64,000 nt of DNA. Source: Massospora cicadina. Its lineage: Eukaryota > Entomophthoromycota > Entomophthoromycetes > Entomophthorales > Entomophthoraceae. A model generated the notes under the pieces. The model was not told the origin of the DNA. It made no database searches and saw only the letters and a program-made list of their open reading frames with translations. The translations under genes were made by a program, and so were the position numbers. This document shows, piece by piece, positions 35,370 through 46,379 of this stretch. The number at the start of each line of letters is the position of its first letter. The stretch's first letter is position 1. The stretch spans positions 186,001 through 250,000 of the forward strand of contig JAKSZP010009198.1 in NCBI GenBank assembly GCA_022478985.1. Direction: 5' to 3'.

Positions 35370-38300
35370 AGCATTAAATCTTAGTGGATACTGGAGCCTC
35401 TGAGATATTTATTGACCAAGACCTAGCCGCTACCTTGAGCTTAGTTACTTGTCAGGTGGTATGATTAGGGGATGGGCTTCTCATGGTACTCCCATTATGA
35501 AGGTACTAGGGTTAGTGGATTATCAAGTGGGCAAGTATCTTTTGACGGACCATTTCCAGGAAATCAAAAACTTTTTGTACCCCATTATTTTGGGAGTGGA
35601 ATGGTGGCGAAAGTTTGACGTCAGGACCAACTTGAGAGACAATATCCTATATTAACATTAAAGAATGGTCGGACATTAGTGTACTTTGTCTGAGGCTAAT
35701 TTTCAGGGTGATTTGCCCACTGGCTAAATCTCCAAACTCACAGTATCGCTCCATTGTTGAAGCCCTCACTAGAGGTACCTTTACCTTCCTGTTTGGAGGG
35801 TCTGGAATCTTCGTTTGATGCGGCTTCATCTAATGAATTACCCGCTCTTATAGAGTTTGATTGTGAGTTCAAGCTCACCATTGATCTGGTGCATATATAT
35901 CCCCCTAGATACCCTTTAACCGTATGGGAGGAAGCAGCATTAAATGTGTGGGTTAAGGAGCAGTTAACCAAAGGCGCGATTTTTCAGCGTACCTCCCCAG
36001 TATGCTCCCCACTTCTCTCCGTGGAGAAAACTGATGAAACTTTACATCCTTGCATAGATTAAGGGAACCTAAACAATGTTATTGTACCAGACTTACATCC
36101 CATCCCTTTTGATTCACAGATTGCGCGCTATGTGAAGAAGGAAAAAGTATTCTCTAAACTGGATTGCCTAAATGCGTTCATTATGATCCAGATTAAGAAG
36201 GGCAAGATGTGGCCAACCGCATTCTGTACCATAAAAAGGATTTTCCAGTTTTGGGTTATGCCTTTTGGACTTAAAAATGTCCCTGCTATCTTTCAACGCC
36301 GTATTTATGCAGGTTTGGGGGATCTACTGTTGGTATGCGTGGTAGCTTACATGGATGATATTCTGGTGTTCTCTCCTGATTATGAGTCCCATGTAGTACA
36401 ATTTTTCTGGAAGGTGGTGGAGTCTTTGTGGGCAGCTGACCTTACGTTAAAATAAGTAAATATGAATTCTTTATTCCCCAGGTCACCTTTCTGGGAAACG
36501 TCTTGATTGACCAAGGACGCATGATAACTCCAAACAAGGAGAAGGCGATAAGTGAGTGAGCCACCCCAACTTTGGTCAAGAAATTGAGGAGGTTTTTGGG
36601 GACTTGTACATTCCTCAAGAAGTTCACACTGAACCTTTCTGTAGTGGCAGCGCACTTGTATAAAGAGAGTGGTGCAAAAGTGCTCCAGTGGTCCCCCGTT
36701 TTGGAGGACGCTTTACAAGCAGTAAAATGCATCCTGCTGTTCACGTCAGTCTTTCGCAATGTTGATCCTGAAAAAGAGTTCATTGTGTCTACAGATGCCT
36801 CCAACTTCGCCATATCAGCTGCCTTATTACAAGTAGGTGAAGATGGAATAGAGCTTACGGTGGGATATCTTTTAGGACTATGTCTCTGCCTGAGTTAAAT
36901 TAAGCTGTTTATGACAAAGAGTTATTAGCAGTGATGGAGGAGTTGACTATTGGCGTTATCACCTGCATGGCTTTTCAAACCTTCCTTGTAAGTACAGATC
37001 AAGGTTCCTTACTGTACTACTGAGCACCTCATGTCTTGACCATACGGCAAATCAGCTGGCATGAGACCTTTGCCCAATGTGCATATTTATATGCGTTTAC
37101 TAAGGGCAAGGAAAATGGGTTGGCGGATGCTTTGAGCCACAACCCTGCTTTAGATCCCAATCTGAAGAAGGTAGAGGTGCATAGTACCCAGTTGATGATT
37201 ACACCTGGTAGATTGTGTCTCAACTTCCCTCTTCATTGGCCCATGGGCCAGCACTCTCACCTCTGGAAAATGCAGAGGAATATAGTATATTTAGAAAGGC
37301 AGTTCTTTCTCAGCCATTGTTAGCTAAATATAAAACGGTTTTTGTTAAGAGCGCGCTGAATCAGGAGGATCTAACCAGGGGTTATCTCGTAAAAATGAGA
37401 TGGTTTGGTTTCAGGGACGCCTATGGGTTCCCGATGGACCACTTCACCTGGAAATCATCTGGGACCATAATGATGGAATCACCGTTGGTCAACCTGGGAA
37501 GGCGAAGACTCTGGAGCTAATTTGATGTACATACAATTGAAAGGGCTTACCCGCTCAGTTGGTCAGGTATTGTAAAAAGTGCTAGATCTGCAATCAAATG
37601 AAACTAAAAAGGCAACCACTAGTGGGCTTGTTTATACTAGTTCAAAAAGCTGAAAGGCCTTGAACTTCCCTATAGGTGGATTTCATTGTGGAATTATCTG
37701 CTTATGATGGTTATGATGCCATCATGGTAGTGGTGGACCGTTTTACAAAGTTCTCACACTTTATTCCTTGCAGAACCACATTAACTGCTTCTGAGATGGC
37801 TAGACTCTTAGTCACTCATGTGTTTGCGCTTCATAGGGTCCCAGAAGAAATTATTGGCGATCTGGGACCCCAGTTACTCTGTGTTTTTGGAAGAGTTGTG
37901 GTAGAATCTTCATTTTTGCCCATGCCATTCAACTGCCTATCACCCCTCATTCAGATGGGCAGACCAAATGAGTGAACCAATAATTAGAACACTTTCTGTG
38001 GTGTTACACTGCTGTGGATAACTCAGATTGGGTTTCTCACCTTCCTATGGCCCAGTTTTATCTATAACAACATGTTACATGCATTGATTGGCTATTCACC
38101 CTTCTTCGCCAACCATGGGCTTAATCTCACCTTTAACATGGAGACTTGTTGTGGACCAAAGGTGGAAGCGGTGGTGGGCTTTCTAAGAATATAAAGAAAG
38201 TACACCAGGGGGTTTCCATAAGTTTGTAGGCGGCAATGCAAGTTTATAAGGAGAACGCTGATTGTAAGAGATGAGTGGGTCCAGTGTACAAAGAAGGGAT

Positions 38301-38750
38301 TTTGTATGCTTGATTATTGAAACATCCCTATCAAGCAGCCATGCAAAAAGCTGGGACCAAAGAGGATTGGCCCTTAACACGTTGTCAGAAAGGTGGGCCA
38401 TGCCTCATACCAGCTAGATCTTCCTTCTTAATTTTGGATAGTCTCCATTTTTCATGAAATCAGATTGACGTTGTATAAAAAACCCCCACCAGAGACTCCT
38501 GAGGCATATCTCGTGGATGGGGCGCCAGAGTGGGAAGTGGAGGAGATAGTAGCTCCACCAAGTAAAAAGAAGGCCTGAGTACCTGGTATCCTGGAAAGGA
38601 TTTGATGCAGCAGAAAACATTTGGGTACCAGCATGTGACTGTTCACATGTCCAAGACCTGATTGATGTTTTACACAAGCGTTTTCCCCAGGCCGCCGGAG
38701 CTCAGCCAAAGCAGACCATTGCCGCTATGAAGTTGGCCCCAGCCCACAAG
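35370..38750 (+). pseudogene. pol of element C (protease, RT, RNase H, integrase, chromodomain)
   Basis: Protease at 35384-35401, VDTGAS, intact. RT about 35870-36520: VFSKLDCLNAF, WVMPFGLKNVPAIFQ and an intact YMDD at 36348-36359. RNase H about 36570-37130, with STDASNFAISAALL. Integrase core from 37676: MVVVDRFTKFSHFIPC, then IIGDLGPQL; the region of the third catalytic residue is garbled (QMGRPNE). The chromodomain lies at about 38510-38700, split by a frameshift: EWEVEEIVA, then EYLVSWKGFDAAENIWVP. Chromodomains direct integration to marked chromatin in this group. Stops occur at, for example, 36060, 36453 and 36556. Confidence 0.9.
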
Positions 38751-38797
38751 AGCTTTTCCCTAATGCAAGCCCCTGGAGGGAGGTGGAGCTTCAAATG

Positions 38798-38810
38798 GAC
38801 GAGAGGGTAA
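38798..38810 (+). promoter_or_regulatory. Polypurine tract of C
   Basis: GACGAGAGGGTAA, directly before the TGTCATGG start of the 3' LTR. Element E has the matching GACGAAGGGTAA (minus, 51892-51881). Confidence 0.65.
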
Positions 38811-39706
38811 TGTCATGGCTTAAGAATGACATAATAATGGGGGCAAACACCAAGGATAAAGCTGTATGTCAGGAGGCCAAGAAGGTGAAGTTGGAAGGCC
38901 TCCCTGACCTCAAACATACATTAAATCAACGCTGAGTGAAGGCAAGGTATGCCCAGGTTGGTCCTATGGATGTAAGAGAAGTTTGGCCCTGTATAACAGC
39001 AGGTACACTAAAATGAACCAGCTTTATGATTAAAAATGACGGTTTGCTTCAGTTTCTCAGTGACACGGGGTCTCAAAAACCATTCATTTTCGTAATTTTT
39101 AGCTCAGAGCAGCTATCCTACAATCAATAACCCTGAGTTCTTCAGTTTACCAAGTATAACAGAATGCTCAATGGAAGCTTTCACTTATTAGTGCACCTCA
39201 GCTTAGCACCACTTCCATTAATTGATTTTTGCCCCAAAGTTCCTTAAAATTGTTTTCTCAAGACCAATCTCTCTCGTTGGCTAACTTCCCCATAATTAAA
39301 GAAGCCTTAGTTAATATCATTTTTATTATGTTATCATGGATGAACTTGTGCACAGACCTCTTTGAGGAGGTCTTGTGCAAAGTTAGTTATTTAATTTTAA
39401 CAACTGTAAATCTCTGCTCATGCACCGTTGGGCCGCCAGGTTCCCTCAAACCTGTGCCTCCTATATCTTCCTGCTCAGAGCACTGCTTTGTATAATCCCC
39501 ACTTTGGGGTTCACTCCAAACTTGTTGTTAGTTCTGTTTTGGTTTCTCTATCTACTGCTAACCACCCTCATCCTAAGTTACTACAGATTTAGCACCCTCT
39601 TCTGGACTCTATTAACTCTATCATTAAAGACTAGTTCCCTGAAGTTGGGCCTGTGCGCCATGCACTACCACGCTGGGACAGAAGAGCTATAGACACTCTC
39701 CTAACA
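38811..39706 (+). repeat. 3' LTR of C
   Basis: 896 bp, TGTCATGGCTTAAG ... CTCCTAACA. Counterpart of 33680-34571; hairpin at 39350-39378. An open frame at 39229-39495 resembles the translated solo LTR around the shared DLFEEV. Confidence 0.9.
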
Positions 39707-40596
39707 TCTTGGGACAGAACCTCTTCAACTGGACCAGGATCAATTCCTGTTCCACTAAAAAAGGGCCAGAAGCTTACACCTGTGACTATCACCTCCTAAG
39801 GCGATTTAGCATGTGGTGGATGAGAGATGGGTAATGGCATACCCTCTAGGATTTGCAGCCCCTATTCCAGTGGACTCTACCGCTGAGTTGGTGGAGAATA
39901 TTTGAAAAATTTCCAGGAAAAGGAAAAATTGCGTAAAAAGCCCAAAAACTGCCAAGACCCTGCCATTACATCCAGCCCATACCTGTCCTCAACAGGTATG
40001 GAGGTGCTTGACACCTTCCCCACCAACTGGGCTCATCCCCATGTGACTTAGCCTGGGCGCAATTGCCATACGTCTAAAACGTCTCTGTCATAGCAAATGC
40101 ATCCGCACAATGAAATATTAAACTTAAGTAATGAAACCAAAACGAATTTGGCTAAGCAGTCTGGACTAGAATCTGTTAAAAATAGGTCCAGGAACCCATT
40201 TGACAGCTTGGTTCGTCTTATCCTTAATGGCAGTTGCATTTTCATCTCAAATTTACCCAGTGTGCTTATAAGAAGCAGCCCCCAACAGGTACTGCTGTCA
40301 CTTTATCTCTTACTTTAAATCTCTTTAGAACTCAATAAAGTTCTTGGATATATTAAAAATCTCTGGCTTTAAAATATTTTTATTGAAAAACAAAACAGGT
40401 GACGATCCCAATCTTAGCACCTCCAGGCTGGTCCTCATGGCTGATTTTCTTTTATATAATACATATAATTTGGATGGCTATTCCCACGGAATTCTGGTTT
40501 GTGTTCTGGGTGGTAATTCACCCAGAGTTTCAGCCCAGTCTAAAAATCATTTTCAGCACGCTCCATGATAACACCTGCCTACAACTTCACAAGCTG

Positions 40597-42320
40597 CACA
40601 TGAATATTACAGTATACTGATTAGTACACCCTAGGTTTGATTGGCACATGGTTTCAATAGACATGATGGGACCTTGAGTGGTAGTACTAGGGGAGTAAAG
40701 TATATCCTAGTTGTAATAGACCCTCTAACTAGACGTGTCAAGATGAAAGCCTTAGGCAAAGAAGATGTTATAAGCAAATTGATATTATACTGAACCAAGT
40801 AGTGTACTGGCATGGATGCCCACAAGTTTATTAAGCAACAATGGAACAATTTTACATAATATGTGAGAAAAGACTGAACTAACTGATGGGAATCATAGGA
40901 GTGATATCCTTTCTTAATGGCCAGAAATGAACGGAACAGTAGAGAAAGTAATAGTACTCTATCTGTGATGCTAAGAAAGTCATATGTGGGGAAAACTTCC
41001 ACGTGGGGATAATATCTGAGTTCAGTTACCTTCAAATATAATATTAGTTATATGGCGACAGAGAGAACGCCATATATAATTTTATAAGGATGAAGAGCAG
41101 CACTTCTGTCAATTTCTTATTCCGCCATAGAATCAGCTTTGAGATGAGTACAAAGCAAGACATGAATTTATGGCAAATATTATGATTTGGTCCGCAATCA
41201 CAGACGTTTGTTAACATATTGAAGAAAATAATTAATGCAAAGAGTTTAGATGACAAGAACTTACTAGCACTATAAGTATACCGTGTGGGAAATAGAGTAC
41301 CCTATTGTGATATCCATGGTTTTGTAGAAGAAACAAGCTGGACGCTTTATGATAAGGTCCATTCAAGGGTATTGCCAAGTTGGCAACAGATGAATATACA
41401 ATAAAGATCCTCAGGGATAATTGTATAGTGAAATGGTTCCATACTAAGTATCTATAGTGTTGGATCTAGGGAAATAATAGTTGTCATGTTTCTGTGAGTC
41501 CGCTGAATCTACTAACAATAGTTTAAGTTTCAAATGTGTTGGCTAAGTCTTAAAAAGTGCCCTCTGAACCAAGATAGCTGGTTAGCTTCAAAAAATGAAT
41601 TTCTGAACCAGAGTAGGGGAAAAAGAAAAGCTGGACCTTTAAATCTACCATATAGGTTAAGTCCCAGTGCAAAAAAGAGAAAAAATAACATTAGAAAGTT
41701 ACAAAAAATGATATATGATAAAAAAACATATAAAAATATAAAAAAAATTAATATAATGACTTTTATTTTGCTTCATCAAATTCATCTGGTGGTGTTCACT
41801 TATATCATAAGCAGGATCAGATGGGGCTAAACTGAATCATCCAAAGAAGCCCTAAGAATTGAATCGGCAGGATCAAGATGGGTTGAAAATGGATCTGCCA
41901 GATGGAGTCCTGAGGAGAAAGGAGTTCAAAAAGTTCTGCTCTGAGAAAAAATGGAGAGCCTAACCTGAGGGGAGTACAGGGACCAAAGAAATGAGGAAGC
42001 CGACTAAGAAGATCATTTAAATGATGGAGTATCATATAAACCTGACCTTGAGGTTACAGGCCTTCCAGACCTATTATTGGCAGCAACACCCATACTAGGC
42101 TGGCATGGAATGGGACTATGGAAACTTTGCTCTTCAGAGTCAGCAGCGAGAAGGACATAAAAAGTTTAAATACTAAGATTAAGGATTATTCAAAGACATC
42201 GTAATAAAGGGAAAATGAGATGGACAAGGAGAAATTATATTTAAACCAAGTTGGCGGACTCAGTCAGGGAACAAAGCGGAATATGCTTCCAGAAAATCTT
42301 CATCTTTAATAATCTAGTCA
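40597..42320 (+). pseudogene. pol of element A, second part (integrase core and C-terminal tail)
   Basis: Continues the frame that stopped at 27876. The core starts WHMVSIDMMGP (about 40637-40670), followed by a region equivalent to ILVVIDPLTRRVK (about 40695-40745). Several stops follow. From about 41530 a basic stretch (RGKRKAGPLNLPYRL) and a long, poorly conserved tail run to the polypurine tract AGAGGGGGATA (42321-42331). I see no clear chromodomain, unlike in B, C, E and F. Confidence 0.7.
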
Positions 42321-42982
42321 AGAGGGGGATATGTTGGGATTTTAGTATGCCCATATCAACCATCTTAATAGATTCAATATATCTGCTTTTCCACTAGGGG
42401 ATGATGCCACTAGTGAATATGTGAGTTATAAAGGCATATGATAACTATTTCTCAGAGAATTATTCATAGTGAACATTGACTAATCCGCCTAGTTTTGATC
42501 CTGCTTAGCTACTAATGTTTTGACAGTGATGATCCCTGACAATGAACAAGTGCTTTAGGTATCAATTTTGATATAGATAATTTAATTAACTTGTAGGATT
42601 GATTTGAGTTTTTGTCACTGATTGACAAATGGGTTTATGAGTTGCTAGGCCAATGATAACGCCTATAATAAGCAATTGGTGAGTTAACTTTTTGGTATCA
42701 TAATCTGATGTTTATGGATAAAAGTCCCATTATCAAAGCAGTTTGTTAACCTAATAAGGGTAACACGCTAGGATTGAGTGAAGGCGTTTTGGCATTTTCT
42801 TTAATTCAACCCAGAAGAGGTTGCATTTATAGTTGGCGGCTGAATCTGACTAAACTGATGAGGAAATCAATGTTGGACGTGACTCTGGAGGTTTAATTTA
42901 TCAGTGACAGCTGCCAATTCCAATTGGGCATCAACAGAAAAGATGCGCGCTGGATTTATCTATGATAGCTTTGTATTTTATA

Positions 42983-44917
42983 AAAACTTTCTCTCTTGAT
43001 TTGATCTTTCTTTGTCAAATTGTAGTTTGAAATTTAGTAAAAACAGCTCCACTCATCGTCGCCCTTTTCAAATTTCCTATGTCAATGCGTTTGACGCCTG
43101 CTGCCCCCACGTGGGGCAGTGGTACGCCACTATGTATTGTTTTTTGGCCATTGCTAAAATGTGCTCAGGCTGGATCGGCTAGTCCTCTGAATTCTTCAGC
43201 ATGCAATGTCCCATCTAAGGACTTAGCCTTACATCTATCCCAAAACCAGGTGTTGCCACGCTGCCCCCTTGTGCTCCCCCAGATTAACATGGCCCTTGGC
43301 CTTTGGGTTGAATATGGCAAGTTGTTCCCCTATTCAGATAAAGCAATTATCAAATTAGCACAGGCTGTTATTCAGCCTGCAGTCTTCATAGACTTCTGCC
43401 CCTTCAAGGGTATTTTGATCTTGGCTTCTCAAGTGAAGCTGATGCTTCAGTATCAGCTACTATCCCCCTGGTGTTCCAAGGAACCCATTTTCCAACTACT
43501 CATACCTGGTTGCCCAATGATACCACTCTTGTGGTTAAGTTCCCAGGCTACCTACCCACCTTCCACCCAAAATTTTAGATAAAGAAATTATCGCTGTATT
43601 ATCAGAATATGGTTCTGATCCCATGGTACAACTCTTGGTTACAATGGAGCCACTCGCTCGCAGGCCTCTGTGCCCTTGCAAATATTCATCCAGTATCAAT
43701 GGAAATTGCTCTATCAATCTCCCTTGCACCATTATCCCACAACCTCAGACCATTTTTTTGGGCTCATGTGGATGGAGGGCGCACCATTTGACCTATCTGT
43801 TTCAAACTGGACCACTTGAAATGGCGCTGCCCCTCCATATCATGAACCGTAGCATCCACACCCAACTCTATGTACAATGACCCCATAGGCAATCCAATAG
43901 CATTTTTTAAATGGGGAACTATACTTCCCCCCTCCCCCCAAAATGGTAGTCACAGCAACCACTGAATCAACAAACAAAAATTACCTCAACATACCTCTTC
44001 TCCTAAACACTAATCAGGAGCCAGAATGGACTAAATTAAGTTTTAAACCATCCTCCCAGCCAAACTCAACAGATAACCCATATGCAAACAACACATTCAA
44101 ATTCAACTAAAATTTGGGGATTATTTGGTTGAGGTTGATGAATCACTTGAGCTTATCCCTGAATCCAAATGGTCTGGGCCCCCTACATTCAAAATGTACC
44201 TCAATAATGATTATATGTCCAGATCCCAAAGCGCCATTATGCACCTCGACCTGATGCCACCCCATTCAAAAGTGACCACCAACAAGCTGAAGAGGCAGTT
44301 GCCTCCCCAAATGTCACCCAACCCATAAAGCCCTTGCAAAATCAGTTGCAGTACTGGCTAATGTCCTGCCACCTCCTATCCTACCTAGTACCATTCTTTC
44401 AAAACAGACAAAAGACCATCTCTGATACTATCAGGCGGCAAATTTAACAGTTCAAAAAGTTGCAGTGGGTGCAAAGTTTGGCCCAAAGACCCGCATTACC
44501 TGCAACAAACTTGCAACCATCGCTACCCTAACTAAAGTATGCCTTGAGTCGGAAAAAGCACTTGAAGATTATATTTCCACCCTCATCATAGCACACATTG
44601 AGTTGCAAAACCCCTTTATTATCTCAACCCCCATTTCCATGATGCTCCCACACCATTTCTATAAGCTTTGTGCTACTACATGTCCACAATAGATGAGGAA
44701 GAAGAGTCTCACAATCCCCCTTCACCCACCGCCATGGATGGATAGCTGTTTCCACTTCCAACTTGGCTTTTATGTTTTGTTTGAGTTCTGTGTCATTTTG
44801 AGTGGATCCATTTGTCTCATTTTGACTTTATTGTATTTTGATTTAAGCTTTAGCTCATTTGAGCATCAGTAATGTCCATCCCCTGGTCAGCTTGTCTTGG
44901 TTAAATAAAAATAAAAA
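42983..44917 (+). mobile_element. ORF1-only non-LTR element, copy 3
   Basis: 1935 bp in A's 3' LTR, with a 14-bp TSD CTTTGYATTTTATA at 42969-42982 and 44918-44931. The 3' end is CCCCTGGTCAGCTTGTCTTG then GTTAAATAAAAATAAAAA. Same unit length as copies 1 and 2. Confidence 0.87.
43079..44740 (+). pseudogene. ORF1 of ORF1-only element, copy 3
   Basis: The first 167 codons (43079-43582) are open and give the best N-terminus of the family: MSMRLTPAAPTWGSGTPL, then LVLPQINMALGLWVEYGKLF. A shift near 43560 breaks the frame. The knuckle near 43800 reads *PICFKLDHLKWRCP: the first Cys codon is now a stop. The end is acidic (EEEESHNPPSP, near 44695-44730). Start chosen at 43079 because the corresponding LTPAA/LMPAA segment of copy 4 lies in the same frame; an upstream start cannot be excluded. 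No ORF2 follows. Confidence 0.75.
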
Positions 44918-45416
44918 CTTTGCATTTTATATATAAAACAGATACTTTTAGATAAAAAAGATTTATAATAACTTAGAATGTCATACATTTAGTTTATATT
45001 TACTCTTGGTAATATAATTGCTGGAAAGGATTTCCTTCGACTATTTTAGTGCTATCTCCGTGGACTCTGCATCAATAGAGAAGAGAAGAACCTCTGAATT
45101 AATAGTAGGTTAAGTTCTATCAGATGAAGAGTCAAAGTGAGATGTTTCTAACTTTCCGGAAGTATCTTCAAGGATAAGAAGACAAGCACCATTATAGTGT
45201 TGGACCTTATATCAACTTGAAATTGATAAATTTAACTAGGGTGATTGTCTTTATATTATCACCAACCCAAATAATTACTATCAATTACAACAACATCTTA
45301 TACAACGCACATATAAGAAACCTGTGCAGTAACTGGAGAGCTAAAGGGAGCCACACTTCTGAAAAATGTACATTGGGTAATTATTACTAGAAGTAACCAG
45401 CTCAAAAAAGTTGACG

Positions 45417-46379
45417 CTATACGATTGACGGATATATAACATTATCTGCTTTCATGCACTTAGAAAACTTTGGGTGTTTATCACCAAATTATAAAGTTTT
45501 TGTTATATAACTTTAATTTTAAATGGGGATTTATACCACCGTAAAAATTTTAAAAAGGATTTGTTTCTTTTATAAGACAGATAGTCTTAGCGTCTAATGA
45601 GGCCAAGTGTTTTTCTTTTAACAGTATGGAATATGTAATTAAACTCATAAGCTAATTATAGTCATTATAATTTCTCTAGCAAATAAAAATATGTTTTATC
45701 TTGTCAAAGTCATTTTATAATATCAGAAACTTATGAAAAACTTTATAAATGGAAGTTTATGATATCATCATTACCTAACATGATTCACCATAGTTCTAAA
45801 CTTCCAATATCTCAAAACATTATTCCAACCTATAGGTTAAAAGAAATCATGTAATGTAATAAAACCTTGAAGGAGAAGATATAGAAGTTATATGCAAATA
45901 TACTACTTATCATATAACTTTTTATACTTATAGCCTCTATATTAAGGATTTTTAAAAGGGTGGTAAAAAGTGTAAGGATTTGAAATATTCATGATAAAAC
46001 AACTTGCTTGTTTAAAGACCTATATACTCTCAAAATATGCATATAAAATTTAGCTCTCATAGTATTAATATGATAGTCATTAGTTTATATGTTTCTATCA
46101 TCTCAATCGCTCTTATATTTGCACTTACTAATTCGTTTTTAGGGCGTGGACTTGTCTTGAAGCTATATGGTAATTATATTATAAAGAGAAAAGAATTTAC
46201 TAGTGAAATGATAAGTTAACTGTGATATGATAGTCAATAGAAGAAATTCTCAGATATTCAGTCCCAAGTTTTTGTATCAATGCATGAACTTTATTAACTT
46301 TAATTCACCTCTCCTTCTGTATTTCCAATTAATAAATAAAAGCTTAAATTGTCTTGGGCAAATTGGATATAAGAATGGT
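45417..46379. other. AT-rich spacer right of element A
   Basis: About 1 kb of low-GC sequence. One 60-codon frame (46037-46219) is hydrophobic but looks accidental. Nothing recognised. Confidence 0.5.

Larger units (their letters stand above)
33680..39706 (+). mobile_element. Element C: complete chromovirus, innermost in the stack
   Basis: 6027 bp with LTRs 33680-34571 and 38811-39706, both starting TGTCATGG; the 3' LTR ends TAACA. TSD: CCTTG (33675-33679) and TCTTG (39707-39711), one difference. A polypurine tract (GACGAGAGGGTAA) precedes the 3' LTR. Inside are a short gag-like frame, protease, RT, RNase H, integrase and chromodomain. It sits in B's 3' LTR, making it one of the youngest insertions here, yet its pol already has stops. 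Confidence 0.9.
28204..40570 (+). mobile_element. Element B: Ty3/gypsy chromovirus inside the 333-bp insertion
   Basis: LTRs: 28204-29081 and 33669-33679 plus 39712-40570, the second cut by element C. Both start TGTAAGCCTTG; the ends are CATGACA and CATGATA. The flanking 5-mers GCACC (28199-28203) and ACACC (40571-40575) form a TSD with one G/A difference. Internal pol runs 29082-33668. B lies inside an insertion that lies inside A, so it is younger than both. Close relative of element F (same LTR start, and the same residues before the protease site). Confidence 0.87.
33669..40570 (+). repeat. 3' LTR of B, split by element C
   Basis: The first 11 bases (33669-33679, TGTAAGCCTTG) are followed by element C; the LTR resumes at 39712 and ends at 40570. 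The resumed part aligns with the 5' LTR from 28215 (shared GGACCAGGAT, GTGGATGAGAGATGGGTAA, CCAGTGGACTCTA). A purine-rich GGAAAGGTTAA lies just before 33669. Confidence 0.83.
27877..40581. mobile_element. 333-bp insertion in A's integrase, itself split by element B
   Basis: The integrase frame of A is broken by new sequence between two copies of a 15-bp repeat, CAACTYCACAAGCTG, at 27862-27876 and 40582-40596. The inserted DNA that is not element B amounts to 27877-28203 plus 40576-40581, 333 bp in total. A 15-bp TSD of this kind suggests target-primed (SINE/LINE-type) insertion. No pol III boxes or tail are convincing; a minus frame (28258-27893) is open for 121 codons but unrecognised. It may be a SINE or a short LINE fragment. 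Confidence 0.6.
21676..45416 (+). mobile_element. Element A: Ty3/gypsy retrotransposon, outer shell of a nested stack
   Basis: LTRs at 21676-23584 and 42332-45416, each interrupted by a later insertion; each is about 1.14 kb once the insertion is ignored. They share for example CAGTATGCCCA, CCACTAGGGGAT and TTTATGAGTTGCTAGGC. The own internal parts are 23585-27876 and 40597-42331. Order: gag with coiled coil and zinc knuckle, protease, RT, RNase H, integrase. All frames are heavily broken. The 5-mers next to the LTRs (CCAAA and CTATA) do not match well, so no TSD is claimed. The 23.7-kb span results from at least six later insertions, some inside one another. Confidence 0.85.
42332..45416 (+). 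repeat. 3' LTR of A, split by ORF1-only copy 3
   Basis: LTR pieces are 42332-42982 and 44932-45416. They align with 21676-22708 and 23479-23584, for example at 44948 (AAAGATTTATAATAACTTA) and 22361. The inserted DNA and its second TSD copy occupy 42983-44931. Confidence 0.83.

Noticed and set aside
40582..40596. Apparent duplication of a coding segment (QLHKL) in A's integrase
   Set aside because: Explained as the 15-bp target-site duplication of the 333-bp insertion; removing one copy keeps the frame.
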